The translations under genes were made by a program, and so were the position numbers. Positions 1 through 10,316 of a stretch of 64,000 nucleotides of DNA are shown piece by piece. How positions within the stretch are numbered: the stretch's first letter is position 1; every line of letters starts with the position of its first letter. The notes under the pieces were generated by a model. The model saw nothing but the letters and a program-made list of their open reading frames with translations, ran no database searches and was not told the origin of the DNA. The stretch is from Aeromicrobium fastidiosum (GTDB taxonomy: Bacteria; Actinomycetota; Actinomycetes; Propionibacteriales; Nocardioidaceae): the NCBI RefSeq assembly GCF_017876595.1, contig NZ_JAGIOG010000001.1:3286001-3350000 (forward strand). The letters are read 5' to 3'.

Positions 1-2283
<2,283 letters not shown>

Positions 2284-2309
2284 TGGCTCCCCTGAGAGGT
2301 AGTAGATGG

Positions 2310-2325
2310 GGGCAGAGCTCTGCCC
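2310..2325. promoter_or_regulatory. Perfect 16-bp palindrome in the uvrA leader
   Basis: GGGCAGAGCTCTGCCC is a perfect inverted repeat 27 bases upstream of the uvrA GTG, in the uvrA-MBL intergenic region. It could be an operator or an RNA hairpin in the leader. It does not resemble the actinobacterial LexA box (TCGAAC-N4-GTTCGA), and I see no such box upstream of uvrA here. Role unknown. Confidence 0.4.
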
Positions 2326-2441
2326 TCCACGATGGTAACGACGGGGTCCGACAGTTTCTTTCCGGCGACCACGCTCTGTGCCCCGCATCACCCCTCGGGC
2401 GGCGGCCGGCGGCGGCCCACCGGCTCTGGCAGGCTGACCCC

Positions 2442-3095
2442 ATGACGTACACCGGAGAAGTCGAGGTCGGCGGCCCCGCCGACGTCCAGACCGCGGGCGA
2501 CCTGCTCATCACCAAGATCGCCGTGGGCGAGATGAACAACAACGCCTACCTGCTGCGCTGCGTGCTGACCGGCGAGCAGGCGCTCATCGACGCGGCCAAC
2601 GAGTACGAGCGACTGCTCGAGCTGATCGGCACCGACGGCCTCGCCCGCGTCGTCACGACCCACCGCCACGGCGACCACTGGCAGGCGCTCGCCACGATCG
2701 TCGAGCGCACGGGTGCCGAGACCGTCGCCGGCGAGCGCGACGCCGACGAGCTGCCCGTCCCCGTCGACCTCCGCGTGCAGACCGGGGCCCGCGTGCGGGT
2801 CGGTTCGTGCGAGCTCGAGGTCATCGAGATCGCCGGCCACACCCCCGGCTCGATCGCGCTGGCCTACGACGACCCCGACGGCATCGTGCACCTGTTCACC
2901 GGCGACTCGCTGTTCCCGGGCGGTGTCGGCAAGACCTGGTCGCCCGAGGACTTCACGACCCTGGTCGACGAGGTCGAGACCAAGATCTTCGGGGCCTACC
3001 CCGACGACACCCGCGTCTACCCCGGCCACGGGAAAGATACAACACTGGGTGTCGAGCGCCCTCACCTCGCGGAGTGGCGCGAGCGCGGCTGGTGA
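2442..3095 (+). CDS. MBL-fold metallo-hydrolase (glyoxalase II-like) with island-derived C-terminus
   Basis: This 217-aa protein has the metallo-beta-lactamase fold. HRHGDH lies at residues 74-79 (the HxHxDH metal site), followed by [17 protein letters not shown] and the late YPGHG histidine, the order of glyoxalase II-like hydrolases. The substrate is unknown. The gene lies next to and divergent from uvrA, as the Rv1637c-type gene does in mycobacteria. After YPGHG the coding sequence crosses the left end of the integrated island, and the last 20 codons (KDTTLG...RERGW) come from the island. The native equivalent (HDTTLG...RARGW) is stranded at 23050-23112. The reading frame is kept, so the hybrid is probably functional. 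Confidence 0.9.
   Translation: MTYTGEVEVGGPADVQTAGDLLITKIAVGEMNNNAYLLRCVLTGEQALIDAANEYERLLELIGTDGLARVVTTHRHGDHWQALATIVERTGAETVAGERDADELPVPVDLRVQTGARVRVGSCELEVIEIAGHTPGSIALAYDDPDGIVHLFTGDSLFPGGVGKTWSPEDFTTLVDEVETKIFGAYPDDTRVYPGHGKDTTLGVERPHLAEWRERGW
3027..3095. repeat. Left attachment junction (attL) with imported MBL gene tail
   Basis: CACGGG (3027-3032) is the only sequence exactly shared at the crossover with 23044-23049. Downstream, 63 bases up to the TGA match the sequence at 23050-23112 at about 51 of 63 positions by hand count. Most differences are at third codon positions. Host sequence lies to the left of the core and island sequence to the right. Short cores are typical of serine integrases, which cut with a 2-bp overlap; GG or GC within CACGGG is possible. 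Confidence 0.75.
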
Positions 3096-3256
3096 GATCA
3101 ACAGCAGGCCCTGGTCCCTTGCCAACTCTGACCCCTTGCGCTTGAGGTCCACGACGGTCTTCGATCGGCCCATCATGTTGAACGACTTCGGGACGTTCTC
3201 GTCCGGCTCGTCGGTTCCTTTGCCCCGTATCCGATGCAACGGCCCGCGTTGTGCCA

Positions 3257-4039
3257 CTACTCGTTGCGCTTCGGCTTCTCGACGTGGCTGTCGATCAGAA
3301 ATCCCGCGATGGCGAAGCCCGCGTTGGCAGCGAGTTTCGCGTGACGCGGTGCGGGCCGCGAGGACACCTTGCCGCGCCCGTGGGCGTCGCTCAGTCGGTT
3401 CCTCATACCTGCCAGCCCGTCGACCACCGTTACTACACCGCTGAGAATCTGCTTGATGATCTGTTCGCTGTGCTGGTCTGGCGCAATGTCCATCGAGCGT
3501 GCAGCGGCCTTGTAGAGGCGAGAAAGATCCCAGCCATCTTCGTAGGGCTCTGAGCGCTCCTCACAGATGTGTTTGCAGACGCTCTCCAAAGTCGTGCGAG
3601 TCGCAGTAATCGCTCCCTCGGGGTCGCTGACGACCTTGTCGAGGGCGGCAGTCCAACTGCGGGCCACCGCCTCCCAGTCTTCTAACTCGTCAAGGCGGTC
3701 GGATACCGACATCGCGCCGGGCGTAGTGCCGGAGAGCAACATGCCACGCAACTTCGCGATGTCCTCGTCGCTTGGCATCGAGTACTTCGAGTAGCCGTCG
3801 TAAGTACACATGTCGAGCAGGAACCGACGCTGATCATCCAGCGTCATGGACAGGAGTCCCTGCTCGAACAATTGCCGGCGCGAGGCCCCTCCCCCGCCCC
3901 ACCCGGCGTAGGGTCCGAGTTCGTCCGTGTAGTCAGCGAAAATGTCATGGATCTCGGGACCGCTGAAGCCGGTGTCACGAGCGAACATGTTCGTCGCCAG
4001 TTTGACGATCCGCTGAGGCAACTTCTCTGAATCCGACAT
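3257..4039 (-). CDS. Abortive-infection C-terminal (Abi_C) family protein
   Basis: The protein has 260 aa from the ATG at 4039, which follows GGAG; an upstream in-frame ATG at 4081 is less likely. The C-terminal third, roughly residues 155-250 (ESVCKHICEE, LSRLYKAAA, GLAGMRNRLSDAHGRG, APRHAKLAANAGFAIAGFLIDSH), has the pattern of the Abi_C domain found in abortive-infection and other phage-defence proteins. The N-terminal half (residues 1-140) is a different, mostly helical region with GPYAGWGGGG; I do not recognise it. It is the first complete cargo gene inside attL. By context it is a suicide-type antiphage protein, but the target and mechanism cannot be read from the sequence. Confidence 0.75.
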   Translation of the reverse strand: MSDSEKLPQRIVKLATNMFARDTGFSGPEIHDIFADYTDELGPYAGWGGGGASRRQLFEQGLLSMTLDDQRRFLLDMCTYDGYSKYSMPSDEDIAKLRGMLLSGTTPGAMSVSDRLDELEDWEAVARSWTAALDKVVSDPEGAITATRTTLESVCKHICEERSEPYEDGWDLSRLYKAAARSMDIAPDQHSEQIIKQILSGVVTVVDGLAGMRNRLSDAHGRGKVSSRPAPRHAKLAANAGFAIAGFLIDSHVEKPKRNE

Positions 4040-4441
4040 CCGGCAATTCTCCAACAACAGCAGGTTCGGGCGGGGCGGCACGCTGTGCGCCTACTCGAGA
4101 GCCGGGCAGCATTCCGGGCTACTCAATCCCGTGAGTGTCGGGGCCGCCCCGACAGTTCCTCGGGAAGCGCTTCGCCTCCTCGGCGTCAGCGTCGTAGCGG
4201 TAGTCATCGGAGCGGCGGCTATCCGCTCACGAAGTGTTCCTGTATGAGTGAACGCTCCGGCCCTGACCGGTACCGGTTGACAGGCGTCGCCGGGGGGCCC
4301 GCCGGGCAACGCGGGGTGCACCGCGCTCACCGCCTATGACTACTCGTGCGTCAGATCGCCTGACAGGCGCTGCGCAAGCACCGACCTGCCGATGCCCGGC
4401 GCCTCTGCACAGTGGTCCGCATCGGTGTCAACCGACGAGGT
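4040..4441. other. 402-bp stretch without a convincing gene
   Basis: Short frames exist on both strands (4085-4339 plus; 4091-4330 minus). They are rich in Arg/Pro/Ser, have no clear ribosome site and overlap each other, so I do not call them. The stretch probably holds the promoter for the Abi_C gene and downstream sequence of the 4442-4954 gene. Confidence 0.5.
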
Positions 4442-4954
4442 TCATGGCTCAGACGGCAAGATCATTTCGGCGCTTGGTTCATCGGTCCACCACGGCGTGT
4501 CCGGGTGCTGGTCGATCTCGTCCTTGAACCACTGGGTCTTCTGAACCTTGCGCCAGTCGGCTCGGAGCCGAACCTTCTCGATGGCGTTCAGGGTCGTATC
4601 CATTCGGGTCACGAGAATGAAGAGATTGCGGCACTTGTTCACCGCACCGTGTTCATCAGGTGGGACTTCCATGCCATGAGCAACCTTCGCCACAGCGCGA
4701 CTGCCGATGATCTGGACAAGTGCCGCTTGTCGATAGACCTCGTTCATGATCTCTAACGTGCGCTGAGATTCTTCCGGAGACCGCGTATTCGGATCGGCCT
4801 CGCTCAGGAGGTCATCGCCGAAGATGTTGAAAATCTTCGAGAATTCCGAGTACACGTTCATCCGCTCTACCCGATGGTTCCAACCTCGCTGCACGACAAG
4901 ACCGATGAGCACGCCAACGAGGGCAATTGCTGCCGGGAGGTAGTCCTTCACCAC
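4442..4954 (-). CDS. Single-TM membrane protein of unknown function
   Basis: From a GTG at 4954 (or the next codon, GTG at 4951) the product has about 170 aa. It begins VVKDYLPAAIALVGVLIGLVV, one N-terminal transmembrane helix, followed by a soluble helical domain (residues about 25-170) ending PWWTDEPSAEMILPSEP. A longer frame reaching 5131 has an Arg-rich, non-protein-like start, so I reject that extension. No family is recognised. It sits between an Abi_C gene and two nuclease genes on the same strand. By position it may be part of a defence module, perhaps a membrane effector or sensor, but that is inference. Confidence 0.55.
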   Translation of the reverse strand: MVKDYLPAAIALVGVLIGLVVQRGWNHRVERMNVYSEFSKIFNIFGDDLLSEADPNTRSPEESQRTLEIMNEVYRQAALVQIIGSRAVAKVAHGMEVPPDEHGAVNKCRNLFILVTRMDTTLNAIEKVRLRADWRKVQKTQWFKDEIDQHPDTPWWTDEPSAEMILPSEP

Positions 4955-5297
4955 AGCAACCCTAGGTGACTGCGGACGGCGTCGGCCGCCAGCGCAATCC
5001 GAGCATGCGTTTTTCCCGCGCCTCGAACGCAAGATCAAGCGCGCTCGAGGACCACGGCCTGCACTCCGCCACCAGCCTGATCTCACCAGTTCTGCGGCCG
5101 GGCGTAATTGACGAATTGCGGATCGAGACATACTCCCCAGCGCCTAAGGTGGAGTTCGTGGATCAGGCGGCACCAGGTGGAGGCGGATCGGCACCGCACC
5201 CACGAGGTTAGACATCGTCGCTTCTGGCGAAGCCCCAAAGTATGCGCTTGATAATCGCTTGATAGAGACTTGTGAGGCCGATGCAGTTCGATGAGAA

Positions 5298-6014
5298 CTA
5301 CTTATCCTCGACAGGTTCTAGCCCGTTTGCGACGCTCTCGAGCACTTCGATGGTCGCTCGCGCAAGGACAACGAAAGATTTACGGTCTGCACGCAAGACT
5401 GAGCCGTCAGATGCGAACCCGTAAGTGGCCGGGAAGTGCCGAGCGCGAGCGCCTGTCATTCCTGATTCGAGGATGCTCAAGTGGCCGAGGAGCCCGATCG
5501 CCCCACCCTTGTCCCAGTCCGATGGGGTCGTCGGAAGTCTGCCCGAACCCCCTCGCGGGTGCCGCGTGTATTTCGACAATGAGTACAAGAGACCTCTAGC
5601 CGCCCGCACTCGAGTCTCGATCTCGTTGATGGCCACGTCGAGAATCTCGTCATCAGCAGTTGCGCGGAGTTCTGCCAGAGACGCCAAGGAAATGTTGCTA
5701 AATCGTGCCGCCTCATAGGCCCCACTCTGGTAGCCACCTTCAGCAAGAAGAATCCCTTTGTCCCCACCCACATCGTCGACAATTTGTCTCAGCAGAAGTG
5801 GGCGATCCTTCGATATGGGTCGAGCGTGATGCTTGCATTCGACAATCCACAAGTGCTCCAAGCCAGCCCTTTCGAAGCGGACTACAACATCGAGGTCATG
5901 GGATGTTCGCGCACCCTCGAGAGTTACGTCCGTCTCTGAAGCCAAACCGAGTTCTCGGAAGTACGCGGCGGCCTCCTCCTGGTACTGACGCCAAGGCTTC
6001 ACGGAGTCCTCCAA
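5298..6014 (-). CDS. Mrr-like restriction endonuclease
   Basis: This 238-aa protein carries a PD-(D/E)XK core typical of the Mrr catalytic domain. TSHDLDVVVRF (residues about 37-47) supplies the acidic residue, and LWIVECKHHARPISKD (about 54-69) gives the ExK dyad. The next strand/helix, GDKGILLAEGGYQSGAYEAA, is the usual Mrr segment after the active site. The C-terminal part (residues 140-238) is unassigned. Mrr proteins cut modified (methylated) DNA; here the exact specificity is unknown. It follows the 6112-6810 nuclease gene on the same strand by 97 bp, so the two may be co-transcribed. Confidence 0.75.
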   Translation of the reverse strand: MEDSVKPWRQYQEEAAAYFRELGLASETDVTLEGARTSHDLDVVVRFERAGLEHLWIVECKHHARPISKDRPLLLRQIVDDVGGDKGILLAEGGYQSGAYEAARFSNISLASLAELRATADDEILDVAINEIETRVRAARGLLYSLSKYTRHPRGGSGRLPTTPSDWDKGGAIGLLGHLSILESGMTGARARHFPATYGFASDGSVLRADRKSFVVLARATIEVLESVANGLEPVEDK

Positions 6015-6111
6015 AGTTCGGGCCGGAAAACGATGATGTGCGGGGAGTTACGGGCGCAGGTCGGCTGGCGGGGTTAGTCGTCATCTTCACTTGGCGCTCC
6101 GGACCGCGCCA

Positions 6112-6810
6112 TCACCGAGCACCCGTTTGGCTGGAAGCACCTCGCCAATTCCGGTATGCGCGTGTGCCGACAAGCACACTAGCCAGCAGGCAGAAGATAA
6201 CCGCGAGTATCAAGCCCGCAAGGTCAGCCCGGTCCTTGGTTTCTGAAAGCGTTCCGAGGCCGGTGATCGCGCTACAGAACAGGATGAAAGCAAGGACGGC
6301 CTGAATCGTGCCTCTGTTGAAACGTCGGCGATCGTAGATCTTCATGCCAGCGAACGAGTCCACCTTTCGAAGCCGTGCTCCCGCTGCCACCGGCCGGTGT
6401 CGCGTTTGCATTGGCTGCTGGTCCATCGCCGCTCGCCTCGCCACTACACCGTGTGCCGCTCGATTGATGGCGGTGATCGCTCCGATGATGTCGTAGGTAT
6501 AAAGCGCGATGCCGATCTCGTCGGCTACTTCGATCGCCTTCTTGGAGTAGGACGAGCCTGAGAAAAAGATCAATTGCGAACCGGGGTGCTTGTAACTCGC
6601 GCCGTAAAGCCGCTGGATGTCTGGTGCTCCGGTCTGCGACGACTTGAACTTCACCTGTGCCACAACTCCCCTGCCGATGACATCGATGCCGCCGTCCGGA
6701 CCGGTCTCGGTGACACGTGCGTCCGTCCATCCCCAATGCCTGACCCAGGCAGCGGCGTTCTCCTCAGCCTGCTGCCACGTCGAGACGTAGGAAGGCTGCG
6801 CGTTAGTCAC
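6112..6810 (-). CDS. Mrr/PD-(D/E)XK nuclease with two C-terminal membrane helices
   Basis: The N-terminal domain (residues about 8-120) has the restriction-endonuclease pattern GPDGGIDVIGRGVVAQVKFKS: the acidic residue sits in GGID and the QxK dyad replaces ExK, as in many Mrr relatives. Then come DIQRLYGASY and LIFFSGSSYSKKAIEVADEIGIALYTYD. After a linker, two hydrophobic helices follow (roughly GTIQAVLAFILFCSAITGLG and LAGLILAVIFCLLASVLVG), so the 232-aa protein should be membrane-bound with the nuclease in the cytosol. A membrane-tethered nuclease is unusual for simple restriction and suggests action on incoming DNA. It lies upstream of the second Mrr-like gene on the same strand. Confidence 0.72.
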   Translation of the reverse strand: MTNAQPSYVSTWQQAEENAAAWVRHWGWTDARVTETGPDGGIDVIGRGVVAQVKFKSSQTGAPDIQRLYGASYKHPGSQLIFFSGSSYSKKAIEVADEIGIALYTYDIIGAITAINRAAHGVVARRAAMDQQPMQTRHRPVAAGARLRKVDSFAGMKIYDRRRFNRGTIQAVLAFILFCSAITGLGTLSETKDRADLAGLILAVIFCLLASVLVGTRAYRNWRGASSQTGAR

Positions 6811-7016
6811 ATTACGACCCTAATGCGACGACCGGACACTAGTCGGTTCTTCGGGGCATCGCGCCTCACCCACCCGAGCGTCGCGCCCTTGCCCCACTTG
6901 CAGGTGTCGCGGAGAAGTCGCGGGTTACGTAAGGTTCGGGCTACCGCCCGACGCTTCACGCTGCCCGAGGTCCCGTCCGTTCGGGCCGAGGCCAGTCCCC
7001 CGGAGTCCGGGTCGAT

Positions 7017-7220
7017 CTACGGGACGTAAACGTCCGGAGCGCCAGGACCTTCCATTCCAATCTCTGTCTCGATCTCCGCCCGAATTGCTTTGACGAACTC
7101 GTTGATCGACGCGACATGCGGTTCGATCAGCCGCCCGCGCTTGGCAGCCAGGAACTCGGCGTTCTTGTGCATCTTCGGACTGTCCCTGAACCTCGACGGC
7201 AAGGCGAACTCGTAAGACAT
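7017..7220 (-). pseudogene. Probable 5' remnant of a uracil-DNA-glycosylase-like gene
   Basis: The open part encodes 67 aa (MSYEFALP ... GRLIEPHVASINEFVKAIRAE ... APDVYVP) and ends in TAG at 7017-7019. In-frame reading past the TAG gives IDPDSGG. VP-x-DP-x-x-GG next to an EPHV...FV..IRAE helix recalls the N-terminus of a UDG-superfamily subgroup (from memory; not searched). Beyond about 6985 the frame loses any protein-like character, and the rest of such a gene, about 200 codons, is missing. I therefore read it as a truncated, decayed gene. It could alternatively be an intact 67-aa protein of unknown function. The ribosome site before the ATG at 7220 is poor. Confidence 0.4.
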
Positions 7221-7274
7221 TGTCGTCGTTTCAAAAGCCCGCGTACTTGCCGTCGGATAGTCCCCGACGATGCG

Positions 7275-7481
7275 GTGCCCTTTTTCCTCGGCAATGCCGA
7301 CATGCCGGCAATGGGAGCACTAATCTACGCGGCACTGAAATGGCCGCGCGGTCACCGCGACGCTGCCCGCTCCGCACTCCGCTCAGTTCGATCCGATATT
7401 GAGAAACACAACCTGAGATGTCGCGAACTGTTGTCTGAGCACGAGCGTCTGGAAGGTCGCCGACGATTCCGTAGGCACTAG
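7275..7481 (+). CDS. Possible small protein, weakly supported
   Basis: From a GTG at 7275 a 68-aa frame reads PFFLGNADMPAMGALIYAALKWPRGH and then a charged helix (SDIEKHNLRCRELLSEHERLE). The helical tail looks protein-like, but there is no clear ribosome site and the Arg-rich end is unusual. It lies in a 364-bp stretch (7221-7584) between the decayed glycosylase-like gene and the 7585 gene and otherwise contains nothing I can support. It may be a fragment of an older gene. Confidence 0.22.
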   Translation: MPFFLGNADMPAMGALIYAALKWPRGHRDAARSALRSVRSDIEKHNLRCRELLSEHERLEGRRRFRRH

Positions 7482-7584
7482 GCGTGGTGAACGAGAACTT
7501 CTGACCTCAAAAACTGCCGAGACCGCCAGACCGGACCGGCGAGACTGTCCAGGTTCAGACCCGAAGTACGGCAAACTGCGGACT

Positions 7585-7773
7585 GTGAATGCCACGATCT
7601 ATGAAGTTCTGACCGAACTACGCAATCGATCGCTGAATGAGGGCGACAAGGTTCGAGGGTCTGGCCGGGCATACCTGCTCAATGACCCCGAGTGGACGGC
7701 GCGCTTCAACCAGTTTTGGCCATGGATCGAGAGGCCGGGTCGTGACGACCGCCCCCGCACTGGCACACAGTGA
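7585..7773 (+). CDS. Small protein paired with the downstream nuclease
   Basis: The 62-aa product from GTG 7585 reads NATIYEVLTELRNRSLNEGDKVRGSG...DPEWTARFNQFWPWIERPGR. Its stop overlaps the start of the next gene (GTGA, 7770-7773), a strong sign of translational coupling. No family is recognised. Its size and coupling fit an accessory, specificity or immunity partner of the following PD-(D/E)XK protein, but this is inference. The only other plus-strand gene in the island region is the partner itself. Confidence 0.5.
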   Translation: MNATIYEVLTELRNRSLNEGDKVRGSGRAYLLNDPEWTARFNQFWPWIERPGRDDRPRTGTQ

Positions 7774-8744
7774 CTGACGATCTTCGTAAGTATGGGAAGC
7801 CGGTACCGAGTGTCTTTGACCTCTTGGGCCGTGGCGAGGTTGACCTGACCGCAGCGCTCGCTTGGACGCTTCGGCAGTCCCCTGCTCTACTCGCGGCGTT
7901 CTGGGATCGAGTAGACGCTCCGGGTTCTGCGACTGACGCCGTCATCGACCTCGAAGTTGCAGATGACCAAGGACGGACCGATCTCGAGATCGCAAACGAA
8001 CACGCGACTGTGGTCGTCGAGGCGAAGAAGGGTTGGCTAGTTCCAGGAGAAGCCCAACTGTCAAAGTACGTCCCTCGCCTCAAAGACTCGCCGCATCCCT
8101 TACTCGTTTCCCTGTCAGACTCATCCGCTGAATGGGCAGCGACTCAACTGGGCGCAAGCATCGGCGGCATTCCCGTTCGGCACATCCCCTGGGACGCTGT
8201 CCGAACTGACCTTCGAGCAATCAGTAAATCGGCTCGCGGGATCGAGCGGCATTGGGTCACTGAGTTAATCAACTACCTAGCAGGAGCGACAGCGATGAGA
8301 GACCCGTCGGAACAGTGGGTGTACTGCGTTGTTGCCAGCAAAGGCACAATGGGCGGCCCGCGAACCTTCCGTGACTACGTGACCACTGAACGGTCCTACT
8401 TCCACCCATTCGGCGGTCGCAACGGCTGGCCCAAACGCCCGCCAACATTTCTCGCATTTCGGTGGGAAGGGCGGGTCCGGCAGATCAACCGAGTCCTCGA
8501 CAGCAAGGTTGTGGATCGGCTCCAGGATGAGTGGCCCGACATTCCCACAGGAGCACACGCGGACACGGAATCGCCGCACATCATCTACCGCCTCGGACAG
8601 GACATTCCGATCGGCGAAATTCCTACGAAGGGCGTCTACGCCAACGCACGAGTCTGGGCGCTACTCGATCAGATTCTGACCCAGCCAGGGCTCGCAGAGG
8701 CTGTGAGATCAAGCAAGAACCTCGTCAGAGCGCCGACCGACTAA
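7770..8744 (+). CDS. PD-(D/E)XK nuclease family protein
   Basis: The 324-aa protein has the nuclease core near its N-terminus. AVIDLEVADDQGRTDLEIANEHATVVVEAKKGW (residues about 54-86) holds the catalytic D in GRTD and the ExK dyad in VVEAKK. GEAQLSKYVPRLKD and PLLVSLSDSSAEWA follow, the usual helix and strand. The C-terminal half (residues 185-324), with FRDYVTTERSYFHPFGGRNGWPKRPPTFLAFRWEGRVRQINRV, is a conserved-looking domain I cannot name, possibly for target recognition. It overlaps the 62-aa gene by 4 bp. It is the third distinct nuclease in the island, so a restriction or phage-defence role is likely. Confidence 0.7.
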   Translation: MTDDLRKYGKPVPSVFDLLGRGEVDLTAALAWTLRQSPALLAAFWDRVDAPGSATDAVIDLEVADDQGRTDLEIANEHATVVVEAKKGWLVPGEAQLSKYVPRLKDSPHPLLVSLSDSSAEWAATQLGASIGGIPVRHIPWDAVRTDLRAISKSARGIERHWVTELINYLAGATAMRDPSEQWVYCVVASKGTMGGPRTFRDYVTTERSYFHPFGGRNGWPKRPPTFLAFRWEGRVRQINRVLDSKVVDRLQDEWPDIPTGAHADTESPHIIYRLGQDIPIGEIPTKGVYANARVWALLDQILTQPGLAEAVRSSKNLVRAPTD

Positions 8745-8888
8745 GCCCTCCGCCGATTCAAGACGTACCGGCTAACGGTCAACTGAACGGGTCGCGAAAG
8801 TCCCCGATGTCGTCGTCAGTCCTGAGATAGTCCGCCGGTCATCGACAGGAGTCACCGAAGAGCGGTTTGGCGTATGCCAGATTTCGTA

Positions 8889-10301
8889 CTAGGGGCTATT
8901 AATGGACCGCAGATGATTACCCAGTAGCGACGCGTAAGCCTCCGCAGCGTCGGAGGGACGTAGCGGTCTCACCACTCCCCCGCGATTGAAGAGGACCCTG
9001 TTCTCGTCGACAATCACAGATACCTCGTCGTGTCTCGCCGGCAGTCCACGCACCTGAGGAAGAAAGGGCTTGTCTGGGCGGGTTCCCTTCGCTCGCTCGG
9101 CCAGATAGAGAGACGGGAAGATCTGATCTGGATGCAGGTCCCGCGACACGTTAGCGCTGGCAAATCCGACCCAGATGAGGATGTCACCGTTAGTCCCTGG
9201 AGTTCCCACCTTCGCGAGCCACGTATTCCCGCTAGCGTTCCGCTCGCGCAGCAACTCAAACTCCTCAACGCCCACGGACCCAACTCGATTTACGCGGAAT
9301 CCATCTATCAAAAGACGTGTCTCAACCTCGTCGAGAAACTGGTCGATCGCTGCAGACCAGCGCATGAACAGCGGTTGCTGTCGCACCTGGAGTTCCTTCT
9401 CGAACATCTTCCAGGCGTAGTCAGGGTTCTCCATCTTGATCACCCGCCGATTCAGGGCAGTCATGAAGACTCGGACCAATTGGCTAATGTCGCCCGCCTC
9501 GTCGCTATGTGCCAGCGCATCGATGTAACGCCCCCTGTCGGAGGTCGATCGAACGATGAGAGGTGGGAACCCGCCTCTCGCCAAGACGAAGTTGGCGAGA
9601 AGCCGAGCGATACGCCCATTGCCGTCATCGAACGGGTGGATATGCGTTAGCCATGCGTGAACCGTCGCAGCCTTCCAGACGAGCGGCGCGTCACAATCGC
9701 GGAGCCACATCGTCATCGAGTTCATAGCGTCAGGTACGTCCGACGGCGGAATCGGAACATGTGATGAGCCTTGAATCTCGTTGATCCATTGCTTGTAAGA
9801 CCCAGCACTGTGATGCCCTGCCAGCACCAGTTCGTGCATCTCCCGGATGTCTGCTTCCGTGACTGGCCGCTCGTGGTCTTCAGCCAGTTGCGATGCCAAG
9901 ACCCTTGCCGCACCCAATCCAACAACGTCACGCACCTTTGGCTCATCTCGAAGGGCCTCGGCCAACGAGTACTCAGCGAGAGGCGCCTTGCTGTCTAGGA
10001 GATCCCGCTGACCGAGCACCTCGTAGGTCTCGGGGAGAGTCGCCAACTTGCCCTCGATGGCGTTGCTTTCGAAGACCTCGATCGTTCGGTTCGCCTTGTG
10101 GAGCCGCTCGTCTAGTTGCTTCGACACCATTGCCGATAGTTGAATGCATCGCTGTTCCAAGGATTCAACACGCTCGGCAAGTCCAGCCATCACTTCGAGC
10201 CGATCGCCAGATGCATCGATTCCGTAGATCGAGTGCTCTAGACCGGCTTGGACACGTTCGAGTGCCGACTCAGACATGCGCTTGGCTCCTTGAATCGACA
10301 T
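8889..10301 (-). CDS. fic: Fic-domain protein (probable AMP transferase) in the hsd operon
   Basis: Fic proteins transfer AMP or related groups to hydroxyl side chains of target proteins. The 470-aa product has the canonical active-site loop HPFDDGNGR at residues 222-230, with the catalytic histidine first. An S/TxxxE(G/N)-type autoinhibitory helix motif, SNAIEG (79-84), lies on the N-terminal side, as in class II Fic proteins. Residues about 300-470 form an extra C-terminal domain of unknown function. The gene starts 15 bp after the hsdR stop and is the last gene of the hsdM-hsdS-hsdR-fic unit. Fic genes linked to type I restriction systems are known. It may act as a toxin restrained by its inhibitory helix until restriction fails. 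Confidence 0.85.
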   Translation of the reverse strand: MSIQGAKRMSESALERVQAGLEHSIYGIDASGDRLEVMAGLAERVESLEQRCIQLSAMVSKQLDERLHKANRTIEVFESNAIEGKLATLPETYEVLGQRDLLDSKAPLAEYSLAEALRDEPKVRDVVGLGAARVLASQLAEDHERPVTEADIREMHELVLAGHHSAGSYKQWINEIQGSSHVPIPPSDVPDAMNSMTMWLRDCDAPLVWKAATVHAWLTHIHPFDDGNGRIARLLANFVLARGGFPPLIVRSTSDRGRYIDALAHSDEAGDISQLVRVFMTALNRRVIKMENPDYAWKMFEKELQVRQQPLFMRWSAAIDQFLDEVETRLLIDGFRVNRVGSVGVEEFELLRERNASGNTWLAKVGTPGTNGDILIWVGFASANVSRDLHPDQIFPSLYLAERAKGTRPDKPFLPQVRGLPARHDEVSVIVDENRVLFNRGGVVRPLRPSDAAEAYASLLGNHLRSINSP

Positions 10302-10316
10302 TCTGGCTTGGCACCA

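Noticed and set aside
2284-2441. LexA box controlling uvrA
   Set aside because: No sequence close to TCGAAC-N4-GTTCGA is visible between uvrA and the MBL gene.
3033-3095. tRNA gene as the island attachment site
   Set aside because: The duplicated sequence encodes a protein C-terminus and cannot fold as a tRNA; no tRNA seen anywhere in the window.
4085-4339. Short overlapping frames on both strands after the Abi_C gene
   Set aside because: Low-complexity Arg/Ser/Pro products without start signals.
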